Positions 1 through 8,419 of a stretch of 64,000 nucleotides of DNA are shown here, one piece after another. Position 1 is the stretch's first letter. Each line of letters starts with the position of its first letter. Where the stretch lies: NCBI RefSeq assembly GCF_008086045.1, contig NZ_VSEY01000008.1, forward strand, positions 280,471-344,470, given 5' to 3'. The notes below the pieces were generated by a model. It searched no databases, was not told the origin of the DNA, and worked only from the letters and a program-made list of their open reading frames with translations. This DNA is from Nonomuraea sp. PA05. GTDB taxonomy: Bacteria; Actinomycetota; Actinomycetes; Streptosporangiales; Streptosporangiaceae. Made by a program: the position numbers and the translations under genes.

Positions 1-2
1 GC

Positions 3-485
3 GCCTGGCTGCTGCCGATCAGCCGCCGCCCGCGCGTGGCAGAGGTGTGGAGCTCCGGGTGGTGGGACCGCCGCTGGGGAGCCCCGCTGGCCTGGGCCGA
101 CGCCTGGCGCGACGACGTGATCGCGATCGGCGGCAGCGACTTCCACACGCACGGCTCCGACGGCCTGCCCGGCTCGCCCACCACCTGGGTGCTGGCTGAG
201 AACACCGGCGCGGAGCCGTCGGGCGCTCACGCGGGGCCGGTGGGCGCGCACGCCGTGCTGGAGGGCGTGCGCGCGGGCCGCACCGCCGTGTCCACCGGCC
301 CCGGCGGGCCGCTGCTGCTCAGGCTGGGCGACGAGCTGCTCGTCCTGGACGCCGACGGCCTGGTGCTGGTACGCCCCGACGGCACGCGGCAGGTGGTCCG
401 CGGCGAGCGCGCGCTGCTGCCCGCCATCGACGGACCCCACCGGCTGGAGACCTACGAGAACGAGGTGATCGCCCTATGCGCGTGA
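3..485 (+). CDS. PHP-domain metallohydrolase (CehA/McbA type), 3' part
   Basis: The reading frame is open from the left edge, so the N-terminal part lies outside the window and about 160 residues are visible. The stretch GGSDFHTHG fits a C-terminal metal-binding motif of PHP-domain hydrolases, in which Asp and His hold the metal ions. The protein probably hydrolyses a phosphoester or related bond, and its substrate cannot be read from this part. Its stop overlaps the start of the next gene by 10 bases, so it belongs to the operon that runs to the alpha-mannosidase. An internal GTG at position 36 could be mistaken for a start. Confidence 0.75.
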   Translation, partial: AWLLPISRRPRVAEVWSSGWWDRRWGAPLAWADAWRDDVIAIGGSDFHTHGSDGLPGSPTTWVLAENTGAEPSGAHAGPVGAHAVLEGVRAGRTAVSTGPGGPLLLRLGDELLVLDADGLVLVRPDGTRQVVRGERALLPAIDGPHRLETYENEVIALCA

Positions 486-1369
486 GGAAAGTCGCCAACG
501 CCCCCGTGAGCTTCGGCGTGTTCGAGCTGAGCGACGGCCCGCCGCCGCTGACCCCCGACGAGATGGTCCGCGCGCTGGCCGAGGCCGGCTACGAGGGCAT
601 CGACTCGGGGCCGATCGGCTACCTGGGCACCGGCTCCGAGCTGACCGACCGGCTGGCCGGGGCCGGGCTGCTGCTCTGCGGCGGCTGGGTGGACCTGCCC
701 TTCCACGACGCGGACGGCTACGGCAAGGCGCTGCCGGGGCTGGAGGCGGCGCTGGACGTGTTCGCCGCCGCGCCTCCGGGCGACCTGCCGCCGCGGCCCA
801 CGATCGCCTGCCCCGGCACGCCGGAACGGTTCGCGCGGCCCGGCGGGACCGCTCCAGGGCTGCCGGCCGCCGAGTGGCCCGCGTTCGCCGCCCGGATCCA
901 GGACACGACCGAGCGGTGCCGCGCGCGCGGGTTCGAGCCCGTCTTCCACCACCACCTCGGCACCCACGTCGAGACGCCCGACGACGTCGAGCGGCTGCTG
1001 GAGCTGACCGACGTGCAGCTCTGCCTCGACACGGGACACCTGCTGCTGGCCGGCGGCGACCCGGTCGCGGCGCTGCGCGCCTGGGCGGACAGGGTCGGGC
1101 ACGTGCACGTCAAGGACGGCGACACGACCATCCTCGCCCAGGCCCTGGCCGACGGCGTGGACCTGCGCGAGCTGATGGGCCGCGGCGGGTTCGCCCCGCT
1201 CGGCGAGGGCGAGCTGGACCTGCCCGCCGTGGTGCGCACGCTGGACGAGATCGGCTACGCGGGCTGGATCGTGATCGAGCAGGACACTCTCCCCGGGCGG
1301 CGCACGGTCGCCCAGAACATCGCCGACCAGGCGGCCAACCGCCGGAAGCTGAAGGACTTGGGGCTTTGA
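476..1369 (+). CDS. sugar phosphate isomerase/epimerase family TIM barrel (IolE-like)
   Basis: The 297-aa protein has the length and motifs of the xylose-isomerase-like TIM-barrel family. Likely metal ligands are Glu166 in the HVE motif, Asp185 and His188 in CLDTGH, His211 in GHVHVKD and Glu268 in VIEQD. The HHHLGTHVET stretch resembles inosose dehydratases. It probably isomerises, epimerises or dehydrates a sugar or keto-sugar in the cytoplasm. The ATG overlaps the upstream stop, and its own stop overlaps the TTG start of the dehydrogenase, which indicates translational coupling. The exact substrate is unknown. A role on sugars released by the alpha-mannosidase is inferred from context. Confidence 0.82.
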   Translation: MRVRKVANAPVSFGVFELSDGPPPLTPDEMVRALAEAGYEGIDSGPIGYLGTGSELTDRLAGAGLLLCGGWVDLPFHDADGYGKALPGLEAALDVFAAAPPGDLPPRPTIACPGTPERFARPGGTAPGLPAAEWPAFAARIQDTTERCRARGFEPVFHHHLGTHVETPDDVERLLELTDVQLCLDTGHLLLAGGDPVAALRAWADRVGHVHVKDGDTTILAQALADGVDLRELMGRGGFAPLGEGELDLPAVVRTLDEIGYAGWIVIEQDTLPGRRTVAQNIADQAANRRKLKDLGL

Positions 1370-2445
1370 GAATCGCGCTTGTCGGGTGCGGGGCCGTCAC
1401 GCAGGCGGTCTACGTGCCGTTGCTGTCCAGGCGGCGGGACCTGTTCGAGGTCAGCGCCGTCTGCGACCTGTCGCGCACGCTGGCCGACGCCGTGGGCGAC
1501 CGGCTGGGGGCGGCGCGGCGGTACACGGCGGTGGCGGAGATGCTGGCCGAGGGCGGGTTCGAGGCCGTCGTCGTGCTGGCGTCCGGCTCCCACGGCGAGA
1601 CCGTGCGGCAGGCGCTGGCCGCCGGGTACGCGGTGCTGTGCGAGAAGCCGCTCGCGCTGACCAGGGCCGAGGTGGCGGCGCTGCCCGAGGGGCGGCTGAT
1701 GGTCGGCTACATGAAGCAGTACGACCCGGCCGTGCGCAGGGCCGAGGAGCTCCTGGCCGAGCTGGGCGGGCCCGAGGTGATCAGGGCGGTCGAGGTGACC
1801 GTGCTGCACCCGAGCGGGGAGTCGCAGCTCGCGTTCGCGAACCTGACGCAGGCGGGCGATGTGGACGCCGGTCTGCTGGCCTCGTTGCGCGCGGCCGAGG
1901 GCGAGCTGGTGTCGCGGGCGCTGGGCGAGCAGGCCCCTGAGCAGGTGCGGCACCTGTACGGGGTGGCGCTGGGCTCCATCTGCCACGACCTGTCGCTCTT
2001 GCGGCGCTTCACCGGCTCTCCGGCAGAGATCTCCCACGTCGAGACGTGGGGGCCCGCGCCCGGCTCCATCGAGATCTCCGGGACGCTGCCCGTACGGGGC
2101 CGCTTCTCCATCCGCTGGCACTACCTGGAGGACTACCCCGCCTACCGCGAGACCGTGGCCATCCACCACGACCGGGGCTCGCTGGAGCTCGTCTTCCCCT
2201 CGCCCTACCTGATGAACGCCCCGACCAGGCTCACCGTGGTGTCCGGGAGCGAGAGCCGTACGCACTGGCGTGAAGTGACCGAGGCGTTCGAGGTACAACT
2301 CGCCGCCTTCCATGCTTACGTGAACGATGGCAAGCCGCCGCTCACCGACGCGGGCGGCGGGCTGGAGGACATCGTCACGGCGCAGCGCATCGCGGCGCGT
2401 TACGCCGTACAGCATGATCTGCCCCTGGGAGGCGAGGCAGCGTGA
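1366..2445 (+). CDS. Gfo/Idh/MocA family NAD(P)-dependent oxidoreductase
   Basis: The 359-aa protein begins with a Rossmann fingerprint (VGCGAVTQ, residues 6-13) and has the family's EKP triad at residues 93-95, where the lysine takes part in catalysis. Such enzymes oxidise or reduce a hydroxyl of a sugar or cyclitol. I chose the TTG at 1366 because it gives the canonical MRIALVGCG start and overlaps the upstream stop. The same frame stays open far upstream, but that part reads as a shadow of the IolE-like gene. With the IolE-like neighbour it could form an oxidise-then-eliminate pathway for glycosides, which is inference. Confidence 0.85.
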   Translation: MRIALVGCGAVTQAVYVPLLSRRRDLFEVSAVCDLSRTLADAVGDRLGAARRYTAVAEMLAEGGFEAVVVLASGSHGETVRQALAAGYAVLCEKPLALTRAEVAALPEGRLMVGYMKQYDPAVRRAEELLAELGGPEVIRAVEVTVLHPSGESQLAFANLTQAGDVDAGLLASLRAAEGELVSRALGEQAPEQVRHLYGVALGSICHDLSLLRRFTGSPAEISHVETWGPAPGSIEISGTLPVRGRFSIRWHYLEDYPAYRETVAIHHDRGSLELVFPSPYLMNAPTRLTVVSGSESRTHWREVTEAFEVQLAAFHAYVNDGKPPLTDAGGGLEDIVTAQRIAARYAVQHDLPLGGEAA

Positions 2446-5171
2446 CCACGGAGATCGTCGTCGTACCGCACACGCACTGGGACAGGGAGTGGTACGAACC
2501 CTTCCAGCGCTTCCGGCTGCGCCTGGTGGCGCTGCTCGACGAGGTGCTCGACACGATGGAGCGCGAGCCCGCCTACCACTTCACCCTCGACGGTCAGCTC
2601 GCCTGCGTGGACGACTACCTGGAGGTCAGGCCAGAGAACCGCGACCGCGTGGCGGCGCTGGTGGAGTCGGGGCGGCTGGCGGTGGGGCCGTGGCAGATCC
2701 TGCTCGACGAGTTCCTCTGCTCGGGCGAGAACATCGTGCGCAACCTGGAGCTGGGCATGGCCAGGTCGGACAAGCTCGGCGGCGCCATGCCGGTCGGCTA
2801 CCTGCCCGACATGTTCGGACACACGGCGCAGATGCCGCAGATCCTGCGCAAGGCCGGGCTGCTGCACGCGTGCGTCTACCGGGGCGTGCCGCAGGCCGTC
2901 ACGACGGACGCCTTCGCCTGGGTGGCGCCCGACGGCACGGCGCTGCGCACGCAGTACCTGCCGGCGGGCGGCTACGGCAACGGGGCCCACCTGTTCTCCG
3001 ACGCGGAGGGCCTCGGGCAGCGGGCGGCGGGGTTCGTACGCACCATGCGGGAGTGGCACGGGCCCGACGGGCCGCTGCTGGCGATGTACGGCACCGACCA
3101 CTCGGCGCCCGTGCGCGGGCTGCCCGGCATGGTGGCCGAGATCGGCGCCCGCATGGACACCCTGTCCGGATACATCGGCGCGTACTCCGGCGACGTGGCG
3201 GGGCTGCCGCGGGTGCACGGCGAGCTGCGCTCCCACGCCCGCGCCAACATCCTGCCCGGCGTCATCTCCGTCCGCCCCCACGTCAAGCAGGCCATGGGCC
3301 GCGCCGAGCGGATGGTCGAGCGCTACGCCGAGCCGCTGGCCGCGCTCTGGGGCGCGGAATGGCCCGGCCGCTTCCTCGACATGGCCTGGTGGCGGCTCGT
3401 GGACGCCAGCGGCCACGACTCCGTGACCGGCTGCGGCGTGGACGACACCGCCCAGCAGGTCGCCGCCCGCATCGCCGAGGCCGAACAGCTCGGGCAGGCC
3501 GTCCGCGACATGGTGACCGCCCGCCTGGCCGAGGCGGTGCCGTCCGACGGCGTGCTGGTCGTCAACCCCACCCCCGCCCCCCGGCACGGCGTCGTCATCG
3601 TGGACACGGCCGGCGCCGACCCGCTGGTGGACCCGTCGGGCGCGCCGGTGCCGGTGCAGCCGCTGGAGTACGCCGCCACGCTGCTGCTCGACGAGCCGAT
3701 GGACCTGGCCACGGCCCTGACCCTGATCCACGGCACCGAGCTGTACGGGCAGCACATCACCGGCTACACCGTCGAGGACGGCACCCTCACGTTCACCGTG
3801 GCCAGGCAGACCTCCGTCGTCATCGACCCGGACGAGCTGCGTACCGCCGCCGCGGGCATCACCAGTGTCCGCATCCTCGCCGAGCCGCGCCGCACGGTGG
3901 CCGCCCTCGTCGAGGCCCCGCCGCTCGGCCACACCAGCCTGCGCCCCGCGCCGCGCGAGCGCGTGTACGGCGGCGACCAGGTGGAGCGGCTGCCCGGCCT
4001 GCACCACCCGTCCTGCTGGCTCAGCTCCGACTCGGCGCCCCTGCCGGTGCGCGGCGACACGACGGTGCTGGACAACGGGCTGCTGCGCGTCACGATCGAA
4101 GTCGACGGCAGCCTCACGCTCGTCGGCCAGGACGGCACCACCGTCACCGGCGCGGGCCGCATCGTCGACGGCGGCGACGTCGGCGACACCTACAACCACG
4201 CGCCGCCGCTGAGCGACCTGATCGTGTCGGAGCCGGTGGACGCGGATTTCGAGCTGGTCTGCACGGGGCCGCTGGTCGCCGTCGTGGACGTGCGGCGCAC
4301 GTACCTGTGGCCCGCCTCGGGCGAGGGTCTGGAGGGCGCGCCCGAGGTGCCCGCCCTGACGCGCGGCGCCAGGATGGAGGAGATCGTCCTCACCACCCGG
4401 GTGGAGCTGCGCTCGGGAGAGCCGTTCGTCCGGCTGGGCATCACGTTCGACAACCGGTGCGACGATCACCGGGTGCGCCTGCACGTGCCGCTGCCCAGGC
4501 CCGCCGCGCAGTCGCACGCCGAAGGGCAGTTCGCCGTCGTCACCCGAGGGCTCACCGCGGAGGGCGGCTGCGGCGAGACGCCGCTTCCGACCTTCCCCGC
4601 CTCGTCGTGGGTGGCCGCCGGGGGAGTGGCGGCGTTGCTGGAGCACGTGACGGAGTACGAGGTGGTGGACGGGGAGCTGGCTCTCACGCTGCTGCGCTCG
4701 GTCGGCTACCTGTCCCGCAACCGCAACGTCTCGCGCCCCGAGCCGGCGGGGCCGCAACTGCCCACGCCCGCGGCGCAGTCCCGCGGGCTGCGGTCGGTGA
4801 GCCTGGCGCTGATGCCTTACCAGGAGGGATGGGACGAGGTGGTGCCGCAGGCGGAGGCCTTCCGGCACGACCTGCTCGTGGTGCCGGGGCTCGGCGAGCG
4901 GAGCCTGCCGCTGCCCTCGCCCGCGGCCGGGTTGTCGGTCGACGGGGAGGGGGTGGTGATGACGTCGCTGCGTGAGCGTGACGGGTGGCGGGAGCTGCGG
5001 GTCGTGGCGCTCACCTCCTCGGACACGGAGGCCGTGATCGGCGGGCGCTTCACCCGGGCACGCCGGGCCGACCTGCGGGGACGTCCGGGGGAGCCGCTCG
5101 ACGTGACTGACGGGACGCTCCGGCTGCCGCTGGGCGGCTGGGAGATCGCGACGGTGCAGCTCTCGGACTGA
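2442..5171 (+). CDS. GH38 alpha-mannosidase
   Basis: The 909-aa protein has the length of bacterial family GH38 enzymes. The N-terminal HTHWDREWY motif (residues 10-18) supplies zinc ligands, and LPDMFGHTAQ contains the probable nucleophile Asp123. The C-terminal half is the usual beta-rich region. No signal peptide is visible, so it should act in the cytoplasm on imported mannosides or glycan fragments. The GTG start overlaps the preceding stop by 4 bases (GTGA). It is the last gene of the left-edge operon and is followed by a strong hairpin. Confidence 0.93.
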   Translation: MTTEIVVVPHTHWDREWYEPFQRFRLRLVALLDEVLDTMEREPAYHFTLDGQLACVDDYLEVRPENRDRVAALVESGRLAVGPWQILLDEFLCSGENIVRNLELGMARSDKLGGAMPVGYLPDMFGHTAQMPQILRKAGLLHACVYRGVPQAVTTDAFAWVAPDGTALRTQYLPAGGYGNGAHLFSDAEGLGQRAAGFVRTMREWHGPDGPLLAMYGTDHSAPVRGLPGMVAEIGARMDTLSGYIGAYSGDVAGLPRVHGELRSHARANILPGVISVRPHVKQAMGRAERMVERYAEPLAALWGAEWPGRFLDMAWWRLVDASGHDSVTGCGVDDTAQQVAARIAEAEQLGQAVRDMVTARLAEAVPSDGVLVVNPTPAPRHGVVIVDTAGADPLVDPSGAPVPVQPLEYAATLLLDEPMDLATALTLIHGTELYGQHITGYTVEDGTLTFTVARQTSVVIDPDELRTAAAGITSVRILAEPRRTVAALVEAPPLGHTSLRPAPRERVYGGDQVERLPGLHHPSCWLSSDSAPLPVRGDTTVLDNGLLRVTIEVDGSLTLVGQDGTTVTGAGRIVDGGDVGDTYNHAPPLSDLIVSEPVDADFELVCTGPLVAVVDVRRTYLWPASGEGLEGAPEVPALTRGARMEEIVLTTRVELRSGEPFVRLGITFDNRCDDHRVRLHVPLPRPAAQSHAEGQFAVVTRGLTAEGGCGETPLPTFPASSWVAAGGVAALLEHVTEYEVVDGELALTLLRSVGYLSRNRNVSRPEPAGPQLPTPAAQSRGLRSVSLALMPYQEGWDEVVPQAEAFRHDLLVVPGLGERSLPLPSPAAGLSVDGEGVVMTSLRERDGWRELRVVALTSSDTEAVIGGRFTRARRADLRGRPGEPLDVTDGTLRLPLGGWEIATVQLSD

Positions 5172-5197
5172 CCCCGCGCGGGTGATCTCGCGCGGGC
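5172..5197. terminator. hairpin terminator between convergent genes
   Basis: An 8-bp GC stem (cccgcgcg at 5173-5180 with cgcgcggg at 5189-5196) and an 8-base loop lie right after the alpha-mannosidase stop. It sits between convergent genes and could stop transcription from both sides. There is no T-tract. Confidence 0.55.
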
Positions 5198-5211
5198 GGG
5201 GCTGGCGCGGG

Positions 5212-5676
5212 TCAGAGGCCCAGGTGGCGCTGGGCCTCCTCCCGGGCGGCCCTGGCGCGGTCCTCCTCCGAGCGGGACAGGCCGAGCGCCAGCGCCCGGT
5301 CCAGATCCGCCAGCGCGCCACGGAAGTCCCGCAGCGCGATCCGGACCCGCCCCCGCCCGTAGAGCGCCCTGGCGGCGTTCCTGTCGAGGTCGAGGGCGTC
5401 GTTGTAGGCCGCCTCGGCGTCGGCGGGCGACCCCGCCTGCCACAGCGCGTAGGCCAGGAGCGTGCGGGCGCTGACGTCGCCCGGCATCCTGGCGACCGCC
5501 TGCCGGCCGAGCTCCACCGCCTCCCCCGCGTCGCTCATCGACAGCGACACCTCGGCCAGCGCGGTCAGCAGCACCTGGTTCCTGGCGAGCTGGAAGCCGC
5601 CGAGCCGCTCCAGCAGCTCGGGTGTCGGGTCGCCGACCGCCAGGCGGTCGCACAGCTCGTACGTGCCGGCGGTCAC
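5212..5676 (-). CDS. small tetratricopeptide-repeat protein
   Basis: This 154-aa protein consists of TPR-like helix pairs, with TPR-type spacing visible in AEAAYNDALDLDRNAARALY and DFRGALADLDRALALG. TPR proteins bind partner proteins or peptides. I chose the GTG at 5676 because it overlaps the stop of the upstream 61-codon gene by 4 bases (GTGA). A longer frame to 5727 would overlap that gene heavily. The coupling suggests that the TPR protein binds or handles the small peptide. No catalytic domain is present. Confidence 0.75.
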   Translation of the reverse strand: MTAGTYELCDRLAVGDPTPELLERLGGFQLARNQVLLTALAEVSLSMSDAGEAVELGRQAVARMPGDVSARTLLAYALWQAGSPADAEAAYNDALDLDRNAARALYGRGRVRIALRDFRGALADLDRALALGLSRSEEDRARAAREEAQRHLGL

Positions 5677-5858
5677 GGGACGGTGCCGTGGCCGAGGCCG
5701 CCCTCTTCCTGCCAGAGCCGGTCCCACGGCCCTCGTTGCCCGACGATCCCGCGCACTGCCCGGTCGAGGGTCGCCTCGTCCACCTCGATGAGCTGAAGCA
5801 GCGTCAGGTCAGTCAGCTCCGCGAGCCCGGTGCCGACCGCGCGAGCCGGTTGCGCCAT
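5673..5858 (-). CDS. 61-aa peptide, possible RiPP precursor (FxSxx-like leader)
   Basis: The ATG is preceded by a strong ribosome site (AAGGAGGGACTTTCT), so this short frame is probably translated. The N-terminal two thirds form a leucine-rich stretch (LTDLTLLQLIEV, then LDRAVRGIV) that resembles the leader pattern of FxSxx-COOH cyclophane peptides. The C-terminal part has two tryptophans (PWDRLWQEEGG) and ends in GHGTVP, so the FxS signature is absent. The stop overlaps the start of the TPR gene. No radical SAM or other modifying enzyme is encoded nearby. Function is unknown and the RiPP idea is a hypothesis. Confidence 0.6.
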   Translation of the reverse strand: MAQPARAVGTGLAELTDLTLLQLIEVDEATLDRAVRGIVGQRGPWDRLWQEEGGLGHGTVP

Positions 5859-5886
5859 AGAAAGTCCCTCCTTGGCCGCTGTGGCG

Positions 5887-5931
5887 ATGATACGACGGGA
5901 CTTTGGCCGAATGAAATGCCGATAAATGCCG
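5887..5931 (-). promoter_or_regulatory. promoter region with 10-bp-phased direct repeat upstream of the peptide gene
   Basis: On the minus strand a TATCAT (5892-5887) could be a -10 box. The octamer aaatgccg occurs twice, at 5914-5921 and 5924-5931, 10 bp apart and overlapping the expected -35 zone. Helically phased repeats at this place usually bind an activator. The regulator is unknown. Confidence 0.4.
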
Positions 5932-5958
5932 AACCGGGGTGGTGACTAACGCGCCCGC

Positions 5959-7416
5959 TCAGTTGTGCAGCCCGAGTTGGCGGGCGGCCCGGATGGCCAG
6001 CCAGACCTCGGCGAAAGCCGCGCTGGACTCCAGGTCCCTGCCGGTGAGCTCGCTGAATCGGCGCAGCCGGTAGGCCAGCGTGTTGGGGTGGATGTGCAGG
6101 GCCGCGGCGGCGTCGCGCATATGGCGGTTATGTTCGAGCCAGGTCCGTACGGAAGCCAGCAAATACGAATTGTGTGCCTCGTCATAGGCGAGCACCTTGC
6201 CCAGCACGTATTCCACCAATGCGGTCAGCGTGGCGGGGTCCTCGGGCAGCCACCGGCCGGTGGTGTCGTCGCCGTACAGGACGAGGGCCCGGCCGGACTC
6301 GGCGGCGTGCGTGGCCGCCCAGGCGGCCTCCCGCTGGGCCACGCGGAGCGGCTCTCCCGGCGGGAAGGGGCGGCTCATGCCGGCGGCGACGCCCGGGACG
6401 GCGGCGACGGCGGGGCCGAGCGAGGAGGGGCCGAGGAGGTAGTGGTCGTCGCCCCGGCGCAGCATCAGATGGGGCAGGTCGTCCAGGGCGCGGCGCAGGG
6501 CGTCGTCGGGGACGCCGCGCACGACGAGCAGCGCCGCGTCGGCGTCCATGGACAGGCCGAGGCGGGCCAGGCGGCGGCGGGCGGCAGGCGGGTCGAGGAG
6601 GTCCTGCAGCAGCTCGGCCAGCGTCTCGGCGCCTTCCCTGCGCAGCGTCTCGCGCTCGTGCCTGGCCATCGCGACCTGGAGCGCGGCCACCGTGGCGATG
6701 TGCTGGACCACGGCCAGCCCGGCGGGGCGGGCGCCCTCGCGTTCGAAGGCCACCAGGTAGCCGGCCGGGCCGCCCGGGGCGGAGACGGGCAGGACGAAGC
6801 CGCCGGGGATCGTGGGCGGGGCGTCGGGCGTGGCGGGCAGCACGGCCGGCGCGGGCACCGGTACGCCGGGCAGGAGGGGGCGGCCCGAGCGGGTGGACAG
6901 GTAGACGTCGTAGCCGGACAGGCGTTCCAGGCGCTTGAAGAGCGTGGCCGTGTCCAGGTCTTCGGCGGCCAGCCAGCGCAGCGCCCCGAACACCTGGAGC
7001 TGGGCGCCGAGGCGGTGGCTGGCGTCCTCCCGCAGCGCGGCGGCGACCTCCTGCGCGATCGCGATGAACGGCACCGCCAGCGGCACCTCCAGCACCGGCA
7101 TGCCGCGCTCCTCGGCGGCCTCGAAGAACGACGGGTGCAGCGGCGGCACGTGGAGCTGGGCCGACAGGGCCAGCGCCGAGACTCCCGCGTCGTCCAGCCG
7201 CTCCAGGTAGGCCCGCTGCCTGGCGGCCGTGCGGGGCACGCCGATGCCGGTGGTCATGATGACTTCGGCGCCGAGCAGCCACGGCGTCGGGTCGTCCAGC
7301 TCGCTCACGTGCGCCCACGACACGGAGCGGGACAGCCCGGCCTCGCCCGCGAGCACGCGGAGCTGGAGCGCGGGGGAGCGGAGAAGATCCTCCACGGTGA
7401 GTTTGTGGTCAGCCAC
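5959..7416 (-). CDS. PucR family transcriptional regulator
   Basis: This 485-aa regulator starts with a PucR N-terminal domain (MADHKLTVEDLLRSPAL) and ends with the PucR C-terminal helix-turn-helix, visible in MRDAAAALHIHPNTLAYRL and RRFSELTGRDL. A GAF-like central region lies between. PucR proteins control purine, amine or amino-acid catabolism. It is divergent from the ureohydrolase gene with 70 bp between the starts, so it probably controls that operon. I chose the GTG at 7416. A GTG at 7425 is possible, and the frame continues upstream without a plausible start. A short inverted repeat (GTGGCGCCCAC, 7437-7447) lies in the shared promoter. Confidence 0.88.
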   Translation of the reverse strand: MADHKLTVEDLLRSPALQLRVLAGEAGLSRSVSWAHVSELDDPTPWLLGAEVIMTTGIGVPRTAARQRAYLERLDDAGVSALALSAQLHVPPLHPSFFEAAEERGMPVLEVPLAVPFIAIAQEVAAALREDASHRLGAQLQVFGALRWLAAEDLDTATLFKRLERLSGYDVYLSTRSGRPLLPGVPVPAPAVLPATPDAPPTIPGGFVLPVSAPGGPAGYLVAFEREGARPAGLAVVQHIATVAALQVAMARHERETLRREGAETLAELLQDLLDPPAARRRLARLGLSMDADAALLVVRGVPDDALRRALDDLPHLMLRRGDDHYLLGPSSLGPAVAAVPGVAAGMSRPFPPGEPLRVAQREAAWAATHAAESGRALVLYGDDTTGRWLPEDPATLTALVEYVLGKVLAYDEAHNSYLLASVRTWLEHNRHMRDAAAALHIHPNTLAYRLRRFSELTGRDLESSAAFAEVWLAIRAARQLGLHN

Positions 7417-7486
7417 AACACACACCGTAGTACTTCGTGGCGCCCACAATTGCCGCAGGTCAGAGGCGTGACGAACACTGAGGCGC

Positions 7487-8419
7487 ATGAACCTCGGTCC
7501 CGTCGACTCCAGCAAGGTCCCGCGCTTCGCGGGCCCGGCCACCTTCGCCCGCCTGCCCCGCCTCGACCAGGTGGAGCGGGCGGACGTGGCGGTGGTGGGC
7601 GTGCCCTTCGACACCGGCGTCTCCTACCGGCCCGGCGCCAGGTTCGGGCCCGCCGCCGTACGGGAGGCGTCCCGGCTGCTGCGGCCCTACCACCCGGGCC
7701 TGGACGTGTCCCCGTTCGAGCGGGTGCAGGTCGCCGACGCCGGTGACATCGCGGTCAACCCGTTCGACATCGGCGCCGCCATCGAGACCATCGAGGGCGC
7801 GGCCGACGACCTGGACGCCAAGCTGGTCACCATCGGCGGCGACCACACGATCGCGCTGCCGCTGCTGCGCTCGGCGGCCAGGAAGCACGGCCCCGTGGCG
7901 CTGGTGCACTTCGACGCGCACCTCGACACGTGGGACACCTACTTCGGGGCCGAGTACACGCACGGCACCCCGTTCCGCCGGGCCGTCGAGGAGGGCATCC
8001 TCGACACGGAGGCGCTCAGCCACGTCGGGATCAGGGGCTCCCTCTACGGCAAGAAGGACCTGGAGGAGGACCGGCGGCTCGGGTTCGGCATCGTGACCGC
8101 GGCCGACGTGCTGCGGCGCGGCCTGGACGAGGTGATCGACCTGCTGCGGCAGCGGGTCGGCGACCGCCCGCTGTATCTCTCCATCGACATCGACGTGCTC
8201 GACCCCGCGCACGCCCCCGGCACGGGCACCCCCGAGGCCGGCGGGCTCACCAGCCGCGAGCTGCTGGAGATCCTGCGCGGTCTCGCCGGGCTCAACCTGA
8301 TCGGGGCCGACGTGGTCGAGGTGGCCCCGGCCTACGACCACGCGGAGATCACCTCGATCGCCGCCTCCCACGTGGCCTACGACCTCGTCAGCCTGCTGGC
8401 GCTCCAGGAGAAGACATGA
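7487..8419 (+). CDS. agmatinase/guanidino ureohydrolase (arginase superfamily)
   Basis: The 310-aa protein carries all the manganese-binding signatures of ureohydrolases: GGDHT with His120, FDAHLDT with Asp143, His145 and Asp147, and SIDIDVLDP with Asp234 and Asp236. These enzymes remove urea from agmatine or other guanidino acids. The WDTYFG stretch after the metal motif occurs in agmatinases and guanidinobutyrases alike, so the substrate is open. If it is agmatine, the putrescine product would feed the polyamine genes downstream. The stop overlaps the ATG of the permease (ATGA), so import and hydrolysis are probably coupled. Confidence 0.9.
   Translation: MNLGPVDSSKVPRFAGPATFARLPRLDQVERADVAVVGVPFDTGVSYRPGARFGPAAVREASRLLRPYHPGLDVSPFERVQVADAGDIAVNPFDIGAAIETIEGAADDLDAKLVTIGGDHTIALPLLRSAARKHGPVALVHFDAHLDTWDTYFGAEYTHGTPFRRAVEEGILDTEALSHVGIRGSLYGKKDLEEDRRLGFGIVTAADVLRRGLDEVIDLLRQRVGDRPLYLSIDIDVLDPAHAPGTGTPEAGGLTSRELLEILRGLAGLNLIGADVVEVAPAYDHAEITSIAASHVAYDLVSLLALQEKT

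Noticed and set aside
2400..5321. 973-codon open frame on the minus strand
   Set aside because: It is the antisense shadow of the GH38 gene in very GC-rich DNA and encodes Arg/His/Gln-rich sequence without any family motif.
5212..5727. Longer TPR protein starting at 5727
   Set aside because: It would overlap the peptide gene by about 50 bases with Arg/Pro-rich residues, while the GTG at 5676 gives a standard 4-base overlap.
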